A stretch of 64,000 bases of DNA from Stygiobacter sp. (GCA_006218045.1 VBWB01000001.1:310001-374000), one strand, 5' to 3'; shown: positions 28,794 through 39,038, counted from the stretch's first letter. The notes: generated by a model from the sequence alone, not told the origin. Translations and numbers: made by a program.

Positions 28794-29395
28794 CGAACAT
28801 GCCCCGTATCCTTGCCGCCCTGGCCGTGGTCACCCTGTTGGCCGGTTGCGCCCGCCCGGCGGCTTATGTGGTGCTGCTGGACCAGCCCGATCATCCCGGC
28901 AGCGCCGTCACCTGGACCAACCAGGCCGGCACCCAGGTGGTGGCCACCCCCGGCAGCGGCACCGGCGCCGACCGCGCCGATGCCAAGCCGGCGGACGTGT
29001 TCGCCCTTTCGGAAAAGGACATTCAGGATCGCTTCGGTCAGGCCATCAAGGCGCAGCCGCGCACGCCCAAATCCTTTTTGCTTTATTTCCAGTTCCAGTC
29101 CACCGACCTGACGCCGGAATCGAAGGCGTTGCTGCCGTCGGTGCTGGACGAGGTCAAGGCGCGTCCGGCCCCCGATCTGTCGATCATCGGCCATACCGAT
29201 GGGGTGGGCGACGCCAAGTACAATTATGAACTGGGGCTGCGCCGGGCCAAGGAAGTGCAATCCATGGTCACCGCTTTGGGTATCGAACCGAGGATGATCG
29301 AGGTGACCAGCCACGGCCAAAGCAACCTGCTGGTGCCGGAAGCCAAGGGCAAGGGCGAGGCCAAGAACCGCCGGGTGGAAGTGACGGTACGGTAG
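28790..29395 (+). CDS. OmpA family lipoprotein
   Basis: Lipobox LLAGC; LYFQFQSTDLTPESKALLPSVLDEVK...SIIGHTDGVGDAKYNYELGLRRAKEV; ATGA overlap with fecR-like gene. Confidence 0.9.
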   Translation: MTNMPRILAALAVVTLLAGCARPAAYVVLLDQPDHPGSAVTWTNQAGTQVVATPGSGTGADRADAKPADVFALSEKDIQDRFGQAIKAQPRTPKSFLLYFQFQSTDLTPESKALLPSVLDEVKARPAPDLSIIGHTDGVGDAKYNYELGLRRAKEVQSMVTALGIEPRMIEVTSHGQSNLLVPEAKGKGEAKNRRVEVTVR

Positions 29396-29420
29396 GTCTC
29401 CCCGTGGCGTTGTCGTGAGT

Positions 29421-29653
29421 GGAAAGAACCAGCCGCAACACGGATGAACGCGGATGCCCGCGCCAGAGCGTGTGAGTTTATCCGCTCCCTTCTGCCGTCA
29501 CTCCCGCGAAAGCGGGAGTCCAGAGTGTGCACCACAACCTTTTTCGCGACTCCTGGATACCCGCCTGCGCGGGTATGACGGGGTGACAAGGTGGAGACGT
29601 CAATAAATTCACAGGCTCGCCAGCGTCCATCCGTGTTGCTGCTGGTTTTTCCC
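29421..29653. repeat. Composite MITE/REPIN-like intergenic element
   Basis: Imperfect ~31-bp terminal inverted repeats (29421-29451, 29623-29653) around a head-to-head pair CGTCACTCCCGCGAAAGCGGGAGTCCAG (29496-29523) / CTGGATACCCGCCTGCGCGGGTATGACG (29553-29580). Confidence 0.75.
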
Positions 29654-29676
29654 GCCTGTACTGACGGCTGCCGGGT

Positions 29677-31821
29677 CTATTTCTCCGCCAATACCACCCG
29701 CACACCACTTTCCCCCGCGTGCAACCGCTTCAGATGAAACGCCGCCAGTGGGTCGCCGTCGGCCAAGGGGGCGAAAGCGAGCAATGCCGCCGCCGTGTCG
29801 CCCGCCGCCATCAGCGCATAGGCGGCCAGATAGGCTTGGGCATCGCTGCCGGCGGGCAGCGGCTCGAAGGCCAAGGTGGCTTCGCTTTTGCCTTTCAGCA
29901 CCAGTTCGCCCACCGGACGGCCATGGAAATCCGGGCATAGTTCCGCCGTACTGCCAGCGACGCAGATATGGGTGCCCAGGTGGCGGTTGACGGTTTCCAG
30001 CCGGGCCGCCGCGTTGACCGCGTCGCCCAGGGCGCGGTAATCGGAAATGCTGCCGCCGCCCACATTGCCGATGGTGACCATGCCGGTATTGACGCCGATG
30101 CGGGTTAGCCCCAAGGCATGGCCCTGTTCCCGCATGCGAATGACATAGGCGCGGCTGAAGGAATCCATTTCCAGGGCGCAGGCCACGGCGCGGGCGGCGT
30201 GGTCGGGTTGCATCACCGGGGCCGAGAACATCACCGCTACCGCGTCGCCGACGATGCGGTCCAGCGTGCCCTGATGAGTGAAGGCGATCCTGACCATGCC
30301 GTCGATATAACCGTTCAGCACGTGCAGCAAGGTGGCCGGGTCGGATTTTTCCACCAAGGTGGTGAAGCCGGCCAGGTCGGTCATGACGAAGGAACATTCG
30401 CGGCGTTCGCCGCCCACCGCCAGCGATTGCGGGTTGTCCAGCAGATGGCGCACCAGATTGGGCGAGATATAGCGGGCGAAGGCGCCGCGGATGAAGGCGC
30501 GTTCCGCCTGATCCTGGCGATGGCGGACCAGGGCGGTGATGCCATGGGCAAGGATGGCGGCGGCCAGGGCCGGCAGCGGGTCGGCCAACAGCCGCATGTC
30601 CAGGAACAATAGGGCGGTCAGGCCCAGCGACAGCAGGGCGACGGCCAGGGTGGTCAGGGCCCCGGCCAGGGGCGCCATCCAGGCGGCGGCGGCGATCAGG
30701 ATCAGGCCGGTGATCACCGCCAGCAGGGTTTCCGCCCCTTCCATCCAATCGGGCCGCTGGGGCAGGGCGCCCAGTTGTGCCGCTTCCGCCACCTCGGCAT
30801 GCATGAGCACACCAGGGACGATGTCGCCATGCGGGGTCAGGCGCAAATCCAGCAAGCCCTTGGCCGAGGCGCCGACGAAGACCACGTGGCCGTCAAGGGC
30901 GCGGGTATCGGCGCTGCCGTCCAACACCTTCCAGGCGGGGACGAAGCGATCGGCTTGCGGTCTGGTGTAGTGCAGATGCACCGATCCCTGCGCATCCACC
31001 GGGATTTGCAAGGGGCCCAGGGCCAATTGGGTCAGTGCCCCGGTTTCCTCCGCCGACTTGACCAGGATGTTGCGCTTGCCGGTGGCGACGCGCAGGGCTT
31101 CCAGGGCCAGGGACGGGTGCAATTGCTCGCCCAGGCGGACGATCAGCGGCACCCGGCGGATGATGCCGTCGCCATCGGCGGTGAAGGCGACGGCGCCGGT
31201 GCCGGCGGCGGCCTGTTCCAAGGCGGGCAACGAGCGTACGCCCTGGCCCAGATCAGGCAGGGCGGCCAGCGGATCGGGGCCGGAAAAGATGAAGCGGGCC
31301 TTGGCCGGGCTTTGCTCCCCCGCCGGCTGATGGCCGCCGGCGAAGCCGGTAACCACGCTGCTGGCGGCGAAGCCGGTGACAACACTGCCGCCGGCGATTG
31401 CCGCAGCCAGTACCGCATCGGGGTCGGGCAGGGTCTGGATGGTCTGACGCATGGCCGGCGACAGCGGCCAATCGGCCGAGACACGGGTGGGCGCGGTGCG
31501 GTCGGGCTCGGCCAGGATGATATCGAGGGCGATGGCAGCGGCTCCGGCGGCGCGCAAATTTTCCACCAAAGCCGCCAGAGAGTGGCGCGGCCACGGCCAT
31601 TGCCCCAGCCGGGCCAGGGAATCCTCGTCGATATCGACGATGCGGACCGGCACCGGCACATAGGGGCGCGGCCACAGGTTTTGCAGGGTGTCGAAAGCCA
31701 GATGGTCCAGCCGGGTCCGCGCCTGCGGCACCAGCAGCAGGGCAAGGATGGCCAGCACCAGGGCGACAGCGCCGATGGCGGCCGCCCGCATCTTGGCCCT
31801 TGCCTTGCCGGTCATGGCCAT
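29677..31821 (-). CDS. CHASE2 sensor domain adenylate/guanylate cyclase
   Basis: CHASE2 VRIVDIDEDSLARLGQWPWPRHSLAALVENL..AIALDIILAEPD; C-terminal TM helices; cyclase ECSFVMTDLAGFTTLVEK...GTLDRIVGDAVAVMFSAP...IGVNTGMVTIGNVGG...DYRALGDAVNAAARLE. Confidence 0.94.
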   Translation of the reverse strand: MAMTGKARAKMRAAAIGAVALVLAILALLLVPQARTRLDHLAFDTLQNLWPRPYVPVPVRIVDIDEDSLARLGQWPWPRHSLAALVENLRAAGAAAIALDIILAEPDRTAPTRVSADWPLSPAMRQTIQTLPDPDAVLAAAIAGGSVVTGFAASSVVTGFAGGHQPAGEQSPAKARFIFSGPDPLAALPDLGQGVRSLPALEQAAAGTGAVAFTADGDGIIRRVPLIVRLGEQLHPSLALEALRVATGKRNILVKSAEETGALTQLALGPLQIPVDAQGSVHLHYTRPQADRFVPAWKVLDGSADTRALDGHVVFVGASAKGLLDLRLTPHGDIVPGVLMHAEVAEAAQLGALPQRPDWMEGAETLLAVITGLILIAAAAWMAPLAGALTTLAVALLSLGLTALLFLDMRLLADPLPALAAAILAHGITALVRHRQDQAERAFIRGAFARYISPNLVRHLLDNPQSLAVGGERRECSFVMTDLAGFTTLVEKSDPATLLHVLNGYIDGMVRIAFTHQGTLDRIVGDAVAVMFSAPVMQPDHAARAVACALEMDSFSRAYVIRMREQGHALGLTRIGVNTGMVTIGNVGGGSISDYRALGDAVNAAARLETVNRHLGTHICVAGSTAELCPDFHGRPVGELVLKGKSEATLAFEPLPAGSDAQAYLAAYALMAAGDTAAALLAFAPLADGDPLAAFHLKRLHAGESGVRVVLAEK

Positions 31822-32206
31822 TGCCTGAGGATTGTCATGCCGCCTCGCCCCGGTTTGGAGTACTGTTTTTCCATGGGTCGCCACTGTAACGCAGGGGAAC
31901 CGGCTTCACATCCCACCCGCATGGGCGGGGATGATCTGCCCGTGTCAACTACTCAGAGGTCATAAGTGGCGAACAGGGGCTCGCCTAAGCCGTCAATGTC
32001 GTGTAGGCAATCACCATGGTGCGCCGCACAAAAGCGCAGCAGGGGAATCTTTAGTTCGGATATGCCTGATGCAGCGCAATAAAAAGACAGGGCCAAGGAC
32101 GTCATGATATATAAAATTTCCTGAACACCCTTGGCAGCGTGGCGCAAGCCGTGCATCCTGCCTTTCTAATATAGAGCGGCCCGTCTCTTTAAGCAGGGGA
32201 AAGAAC

Positions 32207-33334
32207 ATGAAGATCGCCATACCGAAGGAGCGTCGCGCGGGGGAAACCCGGGTGGCCGCCTCGCCCGATACGGTGAAGAAATACGTCCAGATGGGCTTCG
32301 AGGTGCAGATCGAAGCGGGTGCCGGCAGCGGCGCCTCCATCGCCGACGCGGTTTATGCCGAGGCCGGGGCCACTATCGCCGCCGATGCCCAGGCCGCCTT
32401 CGACGCCGATGTGGTGCTGAAGATCGCGCGCCCCACCGATGACGAAATCGGCATGATGCGCGAAGGCGCGGTGCTGATCGCCGGTCTGTCGGCGCTGACC
32501 AACAAGGACATGGTGGAGAAGCTGGCGGCCCGCAAGGTCACCGCCTTCGCCATGGAGCTGGTGCCGCGCATCACCCGCGCCCAAAGCATGGACATCCTGT
32601 CGTCGCAGGCCAATCTGGCCGGCTACAAGGCGGTGCTGGACGGCGTGCACGTGTTCAAGCGGGCCGTCCCCATGATGATGACCGCCGCCGGTACGGTGGC
32701 CCCGGCCCGTTTCCTGATCCTGGGGGCCGGTGTCGCCGGCCTGCAGGCCATCGCCACCGCCAAGCGTCTGGGCGGCGTGGTCTATGCCTTCGACGTCCGC
32801 CCGGCGGTGAAGGAGCAGGTGCAGTCCCTGGGCGGCAAGTTCGTCGAAGTGGACCCCGAAGCGACCAAGGACGCCGAGACCGCCGGCGGCTACGCCAAGG
32901 AAATGAGCGAGGATTACAAGGCCAAGCAGGCGGCCAAGATCGCCGAGGTGCTGGCCAAGACCGACATCGCCATCTGCACCGCGCTGATCCCCGGCAAGCC
33001 GGCCCCGGTGCTGATCACCGAGGACATGGTCAAGGGCATGCGTCCCGGCTCGGTCATCGTCGATCTGGCGGTGGAGATGGGCGGCAATTGCCCGCTGTCC
33101 GAGTTCGATCAGGTGGTGGAAAAGCACGGTGTCACCCTGGTCGGTCACGGCAACGTGCCGGCGCGGCTGGCGGTGGATGCCTCGGCCCTGTTCGCCAAGA
33201 ACCTGTTGAACTTCATCACGCCCTTGGTGGACAAGGAAAACAAGACTTTGGCCTTCAACTGGGACGACGAGATCCTGAAGGGGTCTTGCGTCACCCGTGA
33301 CGGTCAGGTCGTGCACCCGGCGTTGGTCGGCTAA
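32207..33334 (+). CDS. pntAA: NAD(P) transhydrogenase subunit alpha part 1
   Basis: MKIAIPKERRAGETRVAASPDTVKKYVQMGFEVQIEAGAG...LGAGVAGLQAIATAKRLGGVV. Confidence 0.96.
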   Translation: MKIAIPKERRAGETRVAASPDTVKKYVQMGFEVQIEAGAGSGASIADAVYAEAGATIAADAQAAFDADVVLKIARPTDDEIGMMREGAVLIAGLSALTNKDMVEKLAARKVTAFAMELVPRITRAQSMDILSSQANLAGYKAVLDGVHVFKRAVPMMMTAAGTVAPARFLILGAGVAGLQAIATAKRLGGVVYAFDVRPAVKEQVQSLGGKFVEVDPEATKDAETAGGYAKEMSEDYKAKQAAKIAEVLAKTDIAICTALIPGKPAPVLITEDMVKGMRPGSVIVDLAVEMGGNCPLSEFDQVVEKHGVTLVGHGNVPARLAVDASALFAKNLLNFITPLVDKENKTLAFNWDDEILKGSCVTRDGQVVHPALVG

Positions 33335-33348
33335 GGAGGAACCCGGAC

Positions 33349-33753
33349 ATGGATCCCAAAGATATTGTCGAGGGCGCGGCCAAGCTCGCCACCGACGCCC
33401 AGGAGATGGCCGCGAAAGCGGCGCTGCTGGCCCAGCAGGCCACCCAATTGTCGGTTTCGCCCGTGGATGGCGGCGTCGGCTTCGTCAGCCTGCTGACCAT
33501 TTTCGTGCTGGCCTGCTTTGTCGGCTATTACGTGGTCTGGCGGGTGACGCCGGCCCTGCATTCGCCCTTGATGGCGGTGACCAACGCGGTGTCGTCGGTC
33601 ATCATCGTCGGCGCCCTGATCGCCACCTCCACCGACGGCATGGCCGCCAAGGTGCTGGGGTTCTTCGCGGTGATCCTGGCCTCGGTGAATATCTTCGGTG
33701 GCTTCATCGTCACCCAGCGCATGCTGTCCATGTTCAAAAAGAAGCAGAAATAA
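33349..33753 (+). CDS. pntAB: NAD(P) transhydrogenase subunit alpha part 2
   Basis: Small membrane subunit between pntAA and pntB; VWRVTPALHSPLMAVTNAVSSVIIVGAL. Confidence 0.95.
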   Translation: MDPKDIVEGAAKLATDAQEMAAKAALLAQQATQLSVSPVDGGVGFVSLLTIFVLACFVGYYVVWRVTPALHSPLMAVTNAVSSVIIVGALIATSTDGMAAKVLGFFAVILASVNIFGGFIVTQRMLSMFKKKQK

Positions 33754-33763
33754 GGGGGCGACC

Positions 33764-35160
<1,397 letters not shown>

Positions 35161-35164
<4 letters not shown>

Positions 35165-35315
35165 TGCCGGTCGACGTTTCATTTGACGCGCCGAAGGCGC
35201 ATCAATCGACCGGCAAGCCTGGAGTCGCAGACGTGTGCTCCGCACACAGCGGCGTTTGAGCCTCGCCGTCTCGGCATGAAATGGCCCAATGGGTCATTTC
35301 ATTGGCCGGGCGGTA
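35161..35315. repeat. Interspersed hairpin-rich repeat, copy B
   Basis: Homologous to 20754-20882 with about 26 bp extra containing GTGTGC-tcc-GCACAC; begins at the pntB stop codon. Confidence 0.85.
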
Positions 35316-35335
35316 TGATAAGGGGGCTGCACAAA

Positions 35336-35374
35336 AAGACGGCGCCGGAGAGGAAACTCTCCGGCGCCTTTTTT
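35336..35374. terminator. Rho-independent terminator (likely bidirectional)
   Basis: AAAAAGAC-GGCGCCGGAGAG-gaaa-CTCTCCGGCGCC-TTTTTT, 12-bp perfect stem. Confidence 0.92.
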
Positions 35375-35393
35375 GTTGGTGGTTTGCTGTCGC

Positions 35394-36422
35394 CTATTCT
35401 TCCTGGATGATGACGCCGTACCAGCCCAGGCCGGCATAGGTTTCATAACCCGGGGTCAGGGCATAGGCGACCAAGGTGCCGTCAATGTCCTGATAGCAGC
35501 CGCGGTCGCCCAGTTTGGTGCGCAGCGGAAACTTTTCCACCAGCAGGCCGCGCCGGGCCGAATCGGCGATGATGCGGTGGTCGCGGTCGATCAGCAGGCA
35601 GCGGCTTTTCTGCCGTTCCTGCGGCGACAGGCGGACGCCGTCGACGATGGTCTGGGCCTGGGCCTCCCAGTCGAAAAAGATGCCCAGGGCGCCGATGGGG
35701 GCGCCGTCGGCCTCGCCGCCTTCGCGGATGGCGGTGGCATAGGTGGCGACCAGGGCGCCGCCCAGGCCGCCTTCGCGGTTGATATCGGCGACGGCGAAGT
35801 CATTGCCGCTTTGGGTGGCCATGGCGTCGCGGAACCAGGGTTGACGCGACACGTCGGTACCGATGGCGTTAGGGTAACGGCCGCTCCGGCCATTGGCGAT
35901 GACCCGGCCCGAGGCATCGGCGACCCACAAATCCAGATAGACGGTATAGGAATCGAGGATGACGCCCAGGCGCTTGCAGGCGTGGCCGGCCTTGGCCGGG
36001 TCCATCAGGCAATCGACCATGGCGGAATCGGTGGCCCACCAGCGCACGTCGCACGAGCGTTCGTACAGATTGCGGTCGGCGATTTCCACGGCGTTATGGG
36101 CCAGATCGGCCAGACGCTCGCCGCGGACCTGACGCACTTCCTCGGCCAGGGCGCGGCCAAAGCCCGACAGGCTGTCCAGCTTGCCGCGCAATTCACCACG
36201 CAACGAATCGGTCAGTTCGGCGATTTCGGTGGAAATCGCCTTCACCTCGTCGGCGACCACGGCGAAGCCACGACCCATCTGGCCGACGCGCTGGGCTTCG
36301 ATCGAGGCATTCAATGCCAACATCCGGGATCTACGGGTGATGCCGTGGATACGGTCGATCTTTTGATCGGTGACAGCGGCGACGTTCCCGGTGATTTCCA
36401 GCAGATGTTCGATTGTTGCCAT
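35394..36422 (-). CDS. Soluble MCP-like signalling hairpin followed by C-terminal Cache/PDC-like sensor domain
   Basis: MCP tip SRMLALNASIEAQRVGQMGRGFAVVADEVKAIS near the N-terminus; C-terminal LDLWVADASGRVIANGRSGRYPNAIGTDVSRQPWFRDAM Cache-like; no TM. Confidence 0.82.
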   Translation of the reverse strand: MATIEHLLEITGNVAAVTDQKIDRIHGITRRSRMLALNASIEAQRVGQMGRGFAVVADEVKAISTEIAELTDSLRGELRGKLDSLSGFGRALAEEVRQVRGERLADLAHNAVEIADRNLYERSCDVRWWATDSAMVDCLMDPAKAGHACKRLGVILDSYTVYLDLWVADASGRVIANGRSGRYPNAIGTDVSRQPWFRDAMATQSGNDFAVADINREGGLGGALVATYATAIREGGEADGAPIGALGIFFDWEAQAQTIVDGVRLSPQERQKSRCLLIDRDHRIIADSARRGLLVEKFPLRTKLGDRGCYQDIDGTLVAYALTPGYETYAGLGWYGVIIQEE

Positions 36423-36557
36423 TTTATCCTCGTGCGCAGTGTGTGCGTTGCAGCATCCATAGCACGGGATGATTTCAATGTGCATAAAAAAATTGCATAC
36501 GGCCCGGACATATACGAATGCCTAATTTATAGGCTGCGCTGATTCGGGGTGGATAAA

Positions 36558-36669
36558 GCGCTCTTGGCGCGGTGTCCGTCGGCATGCCGGGAGACGGGGG
36601 ACAGGGGGAGATTTCCGGGCACGCCTGCGGCCTGACGCCAAGAGCGCCGCGACATTGCCATCGCGGCGC
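36558..36669. repeat. Overlapping alternative inverted repeats in rpsU-MCP intergenic region
   Basis: GCGCTCTTGGCG (36558-36569) / CGCCAAGAGCGC (36636-36647); GCGCCGCGA (36644-36652) / TCGCGGCGC (36661-36669). Confidence 0.75.
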
Positions 36670-36779
36670 CCCGGTGCAATTGACTTTGGTCAGCTCTTGC
36701 GTCCCGCGCCGACATTTTCATGTGGCGCAGGGGTAGAGGAGGCTCGCCAAGGGCCGCCGTCAATCGCGGCGGCAAACCA

Positions 36780-36983
36780 TTAGAAGCCTTCACGCTCCAG
36801 GCGCTTGCGCTCCAGCTTGCGGGCGCGGCGCACGGCCTCGGCCTTCTCGCGAGCGCGCTTTTCCGAGGGCTTCTCGTAGTTGCGGCGCAGCTTCATTTCA
36901 CGGAAGACGCCTTCGCGCTGCATCTTCTTCTTGAGGGCCTTCAGGGCCTGGTCGACGTTGTTGTCACGGACGAGAACTTGCAC
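36780..36983 (-). CDS. rpsU: 30S ribosomal protein S21
   Basis: [56 protein letters not shown]. Confidence 0.97.
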   Translation of the reverse strand: MQVLVRDNNVDQALKALKKKMQREGVFREMKLRRNYEKPSEKRAREKAEAVRRARKLERKRLEREGF

Positions 36984-37151
36984 GTTTCTTCACAGCTCCT
37001 CTACGCTGAATAGAAATCCGACGCACGGCACCCCATGCCGTCCGGGAGGGCGATCTGATAGCACAGTGTATTGCCTTTGAAAAGAGATTTACACATCATC
37101 TTGATGTTCTCGACGCGGGCGCCTAACTGAGCTAGGTATTCTGGACCGTAT

Positions 37152-37796
37152 ATGAGGGCCAAAGCCATGGACTTCCAAGATATTCGTGATCGCCTGGTCG
37201 TCGCCGCGCTGCCGCACGCGGTTTTCGACGGCTGGACCGCCAAGACGTTGACCCTGGCCGCGTTGGATCTTGATCTGGAGGTTTCCCTGGCCGAACGCGC
37301 CTTCATGGGCGGTCCGGTCGAGGCGGTGGCCCATTTCGCCGATCTGGGCGACCGACTGATGCTGGCCGATTGCCTGGATCCGGGCTTGGCGGCGCTGAAG
37401 ACCCCCGACCGCATCAAGACGCTGATCCGCGCCCGCCTGACCCGCTGGGCGCCGCACCGCGAGGCGCTGCGCCGGGCGCTGTCGCTGCTGGCCCTGCCCG
37501 CCCATGCCCTGATCGCCGCCAAGGCGACGGCGCGCACCGTCGACACCATGTGGCGGGCGGCGGGCGATACCTCCAGCGATTTTTCCTGGTACACCCGCCG
37601 CGCCACCCTGACCGCCGTCTATGCCGCCACCTTGCTCTATTGGTTGGACGATGCGTCGGAGGATTGCGCCGATACCTGGGCCTTCCTTGATCGCCGTCTG
37701 GCCGACGTGGGGCGGGTGACCAAGGCGCGGCAAAACCTGACCAAATGGCTGACCAGCCTGCCCAAGCCGAAAATGCCGGCGGGTAAGCGGGTGTGA
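37152..37796 (+). CDS. COQ9 family ubiquinone biosynthesis protein
   Basis: AFMGGPVEAVAHFADLGDRLM...SSDFSWYTRRATLTAVYAATLLYWLDDASEDCADTWAFLDRRL. Confidence 0.88.
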   Translation: MRAKAMDFQDIRDRLVVAALPHAVFDGWTAKTLTLAALDLDLEVSLAERAFMGGPVEAVAHFADLGDRLMLADCLDPGLAALKTPDRIKTLIRARLTRWAPHREALRRALSLLALPAHALIAAKATARTVDTMWRAAGDTSSDFSWYTRRATLTAVYAATLLYWLDDASEDCADTWAFLDRRLADVGRVTKARQNLTKWLTSLPKPKMPAGKRV

Positions 37797-37870
37797 TCCT
37801 TGATTTGCCGGGGCGAAGCGGGCATCCGCGTTGCTGCTGGTTTTATCCGTCTGGAACAGTGACGGGGGCG

Positions 37871-38659
37871 TCAGATGCGCTGTGCGCTGCCCAACCGCTC
37901 CGACAGCAGGTTGGCCGATTGCTTGAGCTCGCGCACCACCTGACCGTCGGGGCGCATGTCGAACATGCCCTGGATACCGACCACCAGCATGGTGAGCGTG
38001 ATGTCGCCGCCAGCGTTGAACACCGGGGCGCCCACCGCTTCGACGCCGGGCACCAGATGATAGCCGGATACGGCGCTGATGCCGCTCTGGCGCACCTGAT
38101 CGAACATCGCCTCGATATCCGGCCAGCAATTGGCGTTGGCCGGGGCGCGGCCCTCAGCCAGTTCGGCTTCGATCAGGCCTTGCACCTGCCGGCGCGGCAG
38201 ATAGGCGCCGAAAATCTGGCCCGACGCCGATGACAGCACTTCAAGCGCGGTACCGGTGACGACGTTGACGGTGATGGCGCGGCGCGGGCGTTCGCCGCGC
38301 ACGATCACCGGTCCGTTCTCGCTCCATACCGATAGCGCGGTGGTTTCGTTGACGCGGTCGCGCAACTCGGCGATGGCATTCAGGCCCAACTGAATGCGGT
38401 CCAGGCGGTCGATGGCGGCCAGGCCCACATGCAGGGCCAGCGGCCCCAGATCGTAAAGCGAGGTCTCACGGTCCTGCTCGACCATACCGGCCCGGATCAG
38501 GCTGACCAGATAGCGGTGCGCCTTCGATGCCGGCATGCCGGCGATGGCGGCGATATCCTTCAGCATCATGGCGCGATCACCACTGACCAAGGCCCGCAGG
38601 ACCTGCATGCCGATCTCGATGGACTGGACGCCGTGTTTGCCTTCGCTGGCTTCATTCAT
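37871..38659 (-). CDS. IclR family transcriptional regulator
   Basis: VQSIEIGMQVLRALVSGDRAMMLKDIAAIAGMPASKAHRYLVSLIRAGMVEQD plus IclR effector domain. Confidence 0.92.
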   Translation of the reverse strand: MNEASEGKHGVQSIEIGMQVLRALVSGDRAMMLKDIAAIAGMPASKAHRYLVSLIRAGMVEQDRETSLYDLGPLALHVGLAAIDRLDRIQLGLNAIAELRDRVNETTALSVWSENGPVIVRGERPRRAITVNVVTGTALEVLSSASGQIFGAYLPRRQVQGLIEAELAEGRAPANANCWPDIEAMFDQVRQSGISAVSGYHLVPGVEAVGAPVFNAGGDITLTMLVVGIQGMFDMRPDGQVVRELKQSANLLSERLGSAQRI

Positions 38660-38861
38660 GGACCGCGTATCTCCCCTGAACCATCAAAGGAGATACCGTT
38701 GATGCACGGTCTTGACAAGGTTAGATGCTTAGTCCCGGCATTTGATGGTGCATCCCATTCCAAAGAGTGCAAGGAGGCACCACGGGCAAGGTCTACGCAG
38801 CCGCGCCACCAGCCCACAAAATAGTCAAGAGAGCTTGATCCCTTGCCAACGTTTACGCCCT

Positions 38862-39038
38862 CTAAGCCACCTGACGGGTGGATTCAACCGGTTTGTCGGT
38901 CTCGGCTTCCATGTGCACATGGAAACAGCGTTGGCACCACAGCACCGGGGCCAGTTTGCGGTCGCGGCTGACCCGGTGGCGGGTGCGCTGGTTGCAGGCC
39001 GGGCAGGTATGGAATTCGTCGTGTTGATCGGTGGTCAT
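38862..39038 (-). CDS. 58-aa zinc-ribbon-like small protein
   Basis: Manual translation MTTDQHDEFHTCPACNQRTRHRVSRDRKLAPVLWCQRCFHVHMEAETDKPVESTRQVA; CPAC...CQRC. Below the track length cut-off. Confidence 0.65.
   Translation of the reverse strand: MTTDQHDEFHTCPACNQRTRHRVSRDRKLAPVLWCQRCFHVHMEAETDKPVESTRQVA

Noticed and set aside
29496-29580. CRISPR-like palindromic repeats
   Set aside because: Only two units, in inverted rather than direct orientation and without regular spacers; fits a REP/REPIN pair, not CRISPR.
31330-31400. Short internal duplication in the CHASE2 gene (SVVTGFAASSVVTGFAGG)
   Set aside because: In-frame micro-duplication inside a normal coding region; not evidence for a regulatory repeat.
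33698-33763. N-terminal extension of pntB in the ORF track
   Set aside because: Extension lies inside pntAB in another frame; GTG at 33764 with a strong RBS gives the expected PntB N-terminus.
37085-37145. tRNA-like D-arm (CTAGCTCAGTTAGGCGCCC on the minus strand)
   Set aside because: No acceptor stem, anticodon arm or T-arm could be completed; at most a chance match or fragment.
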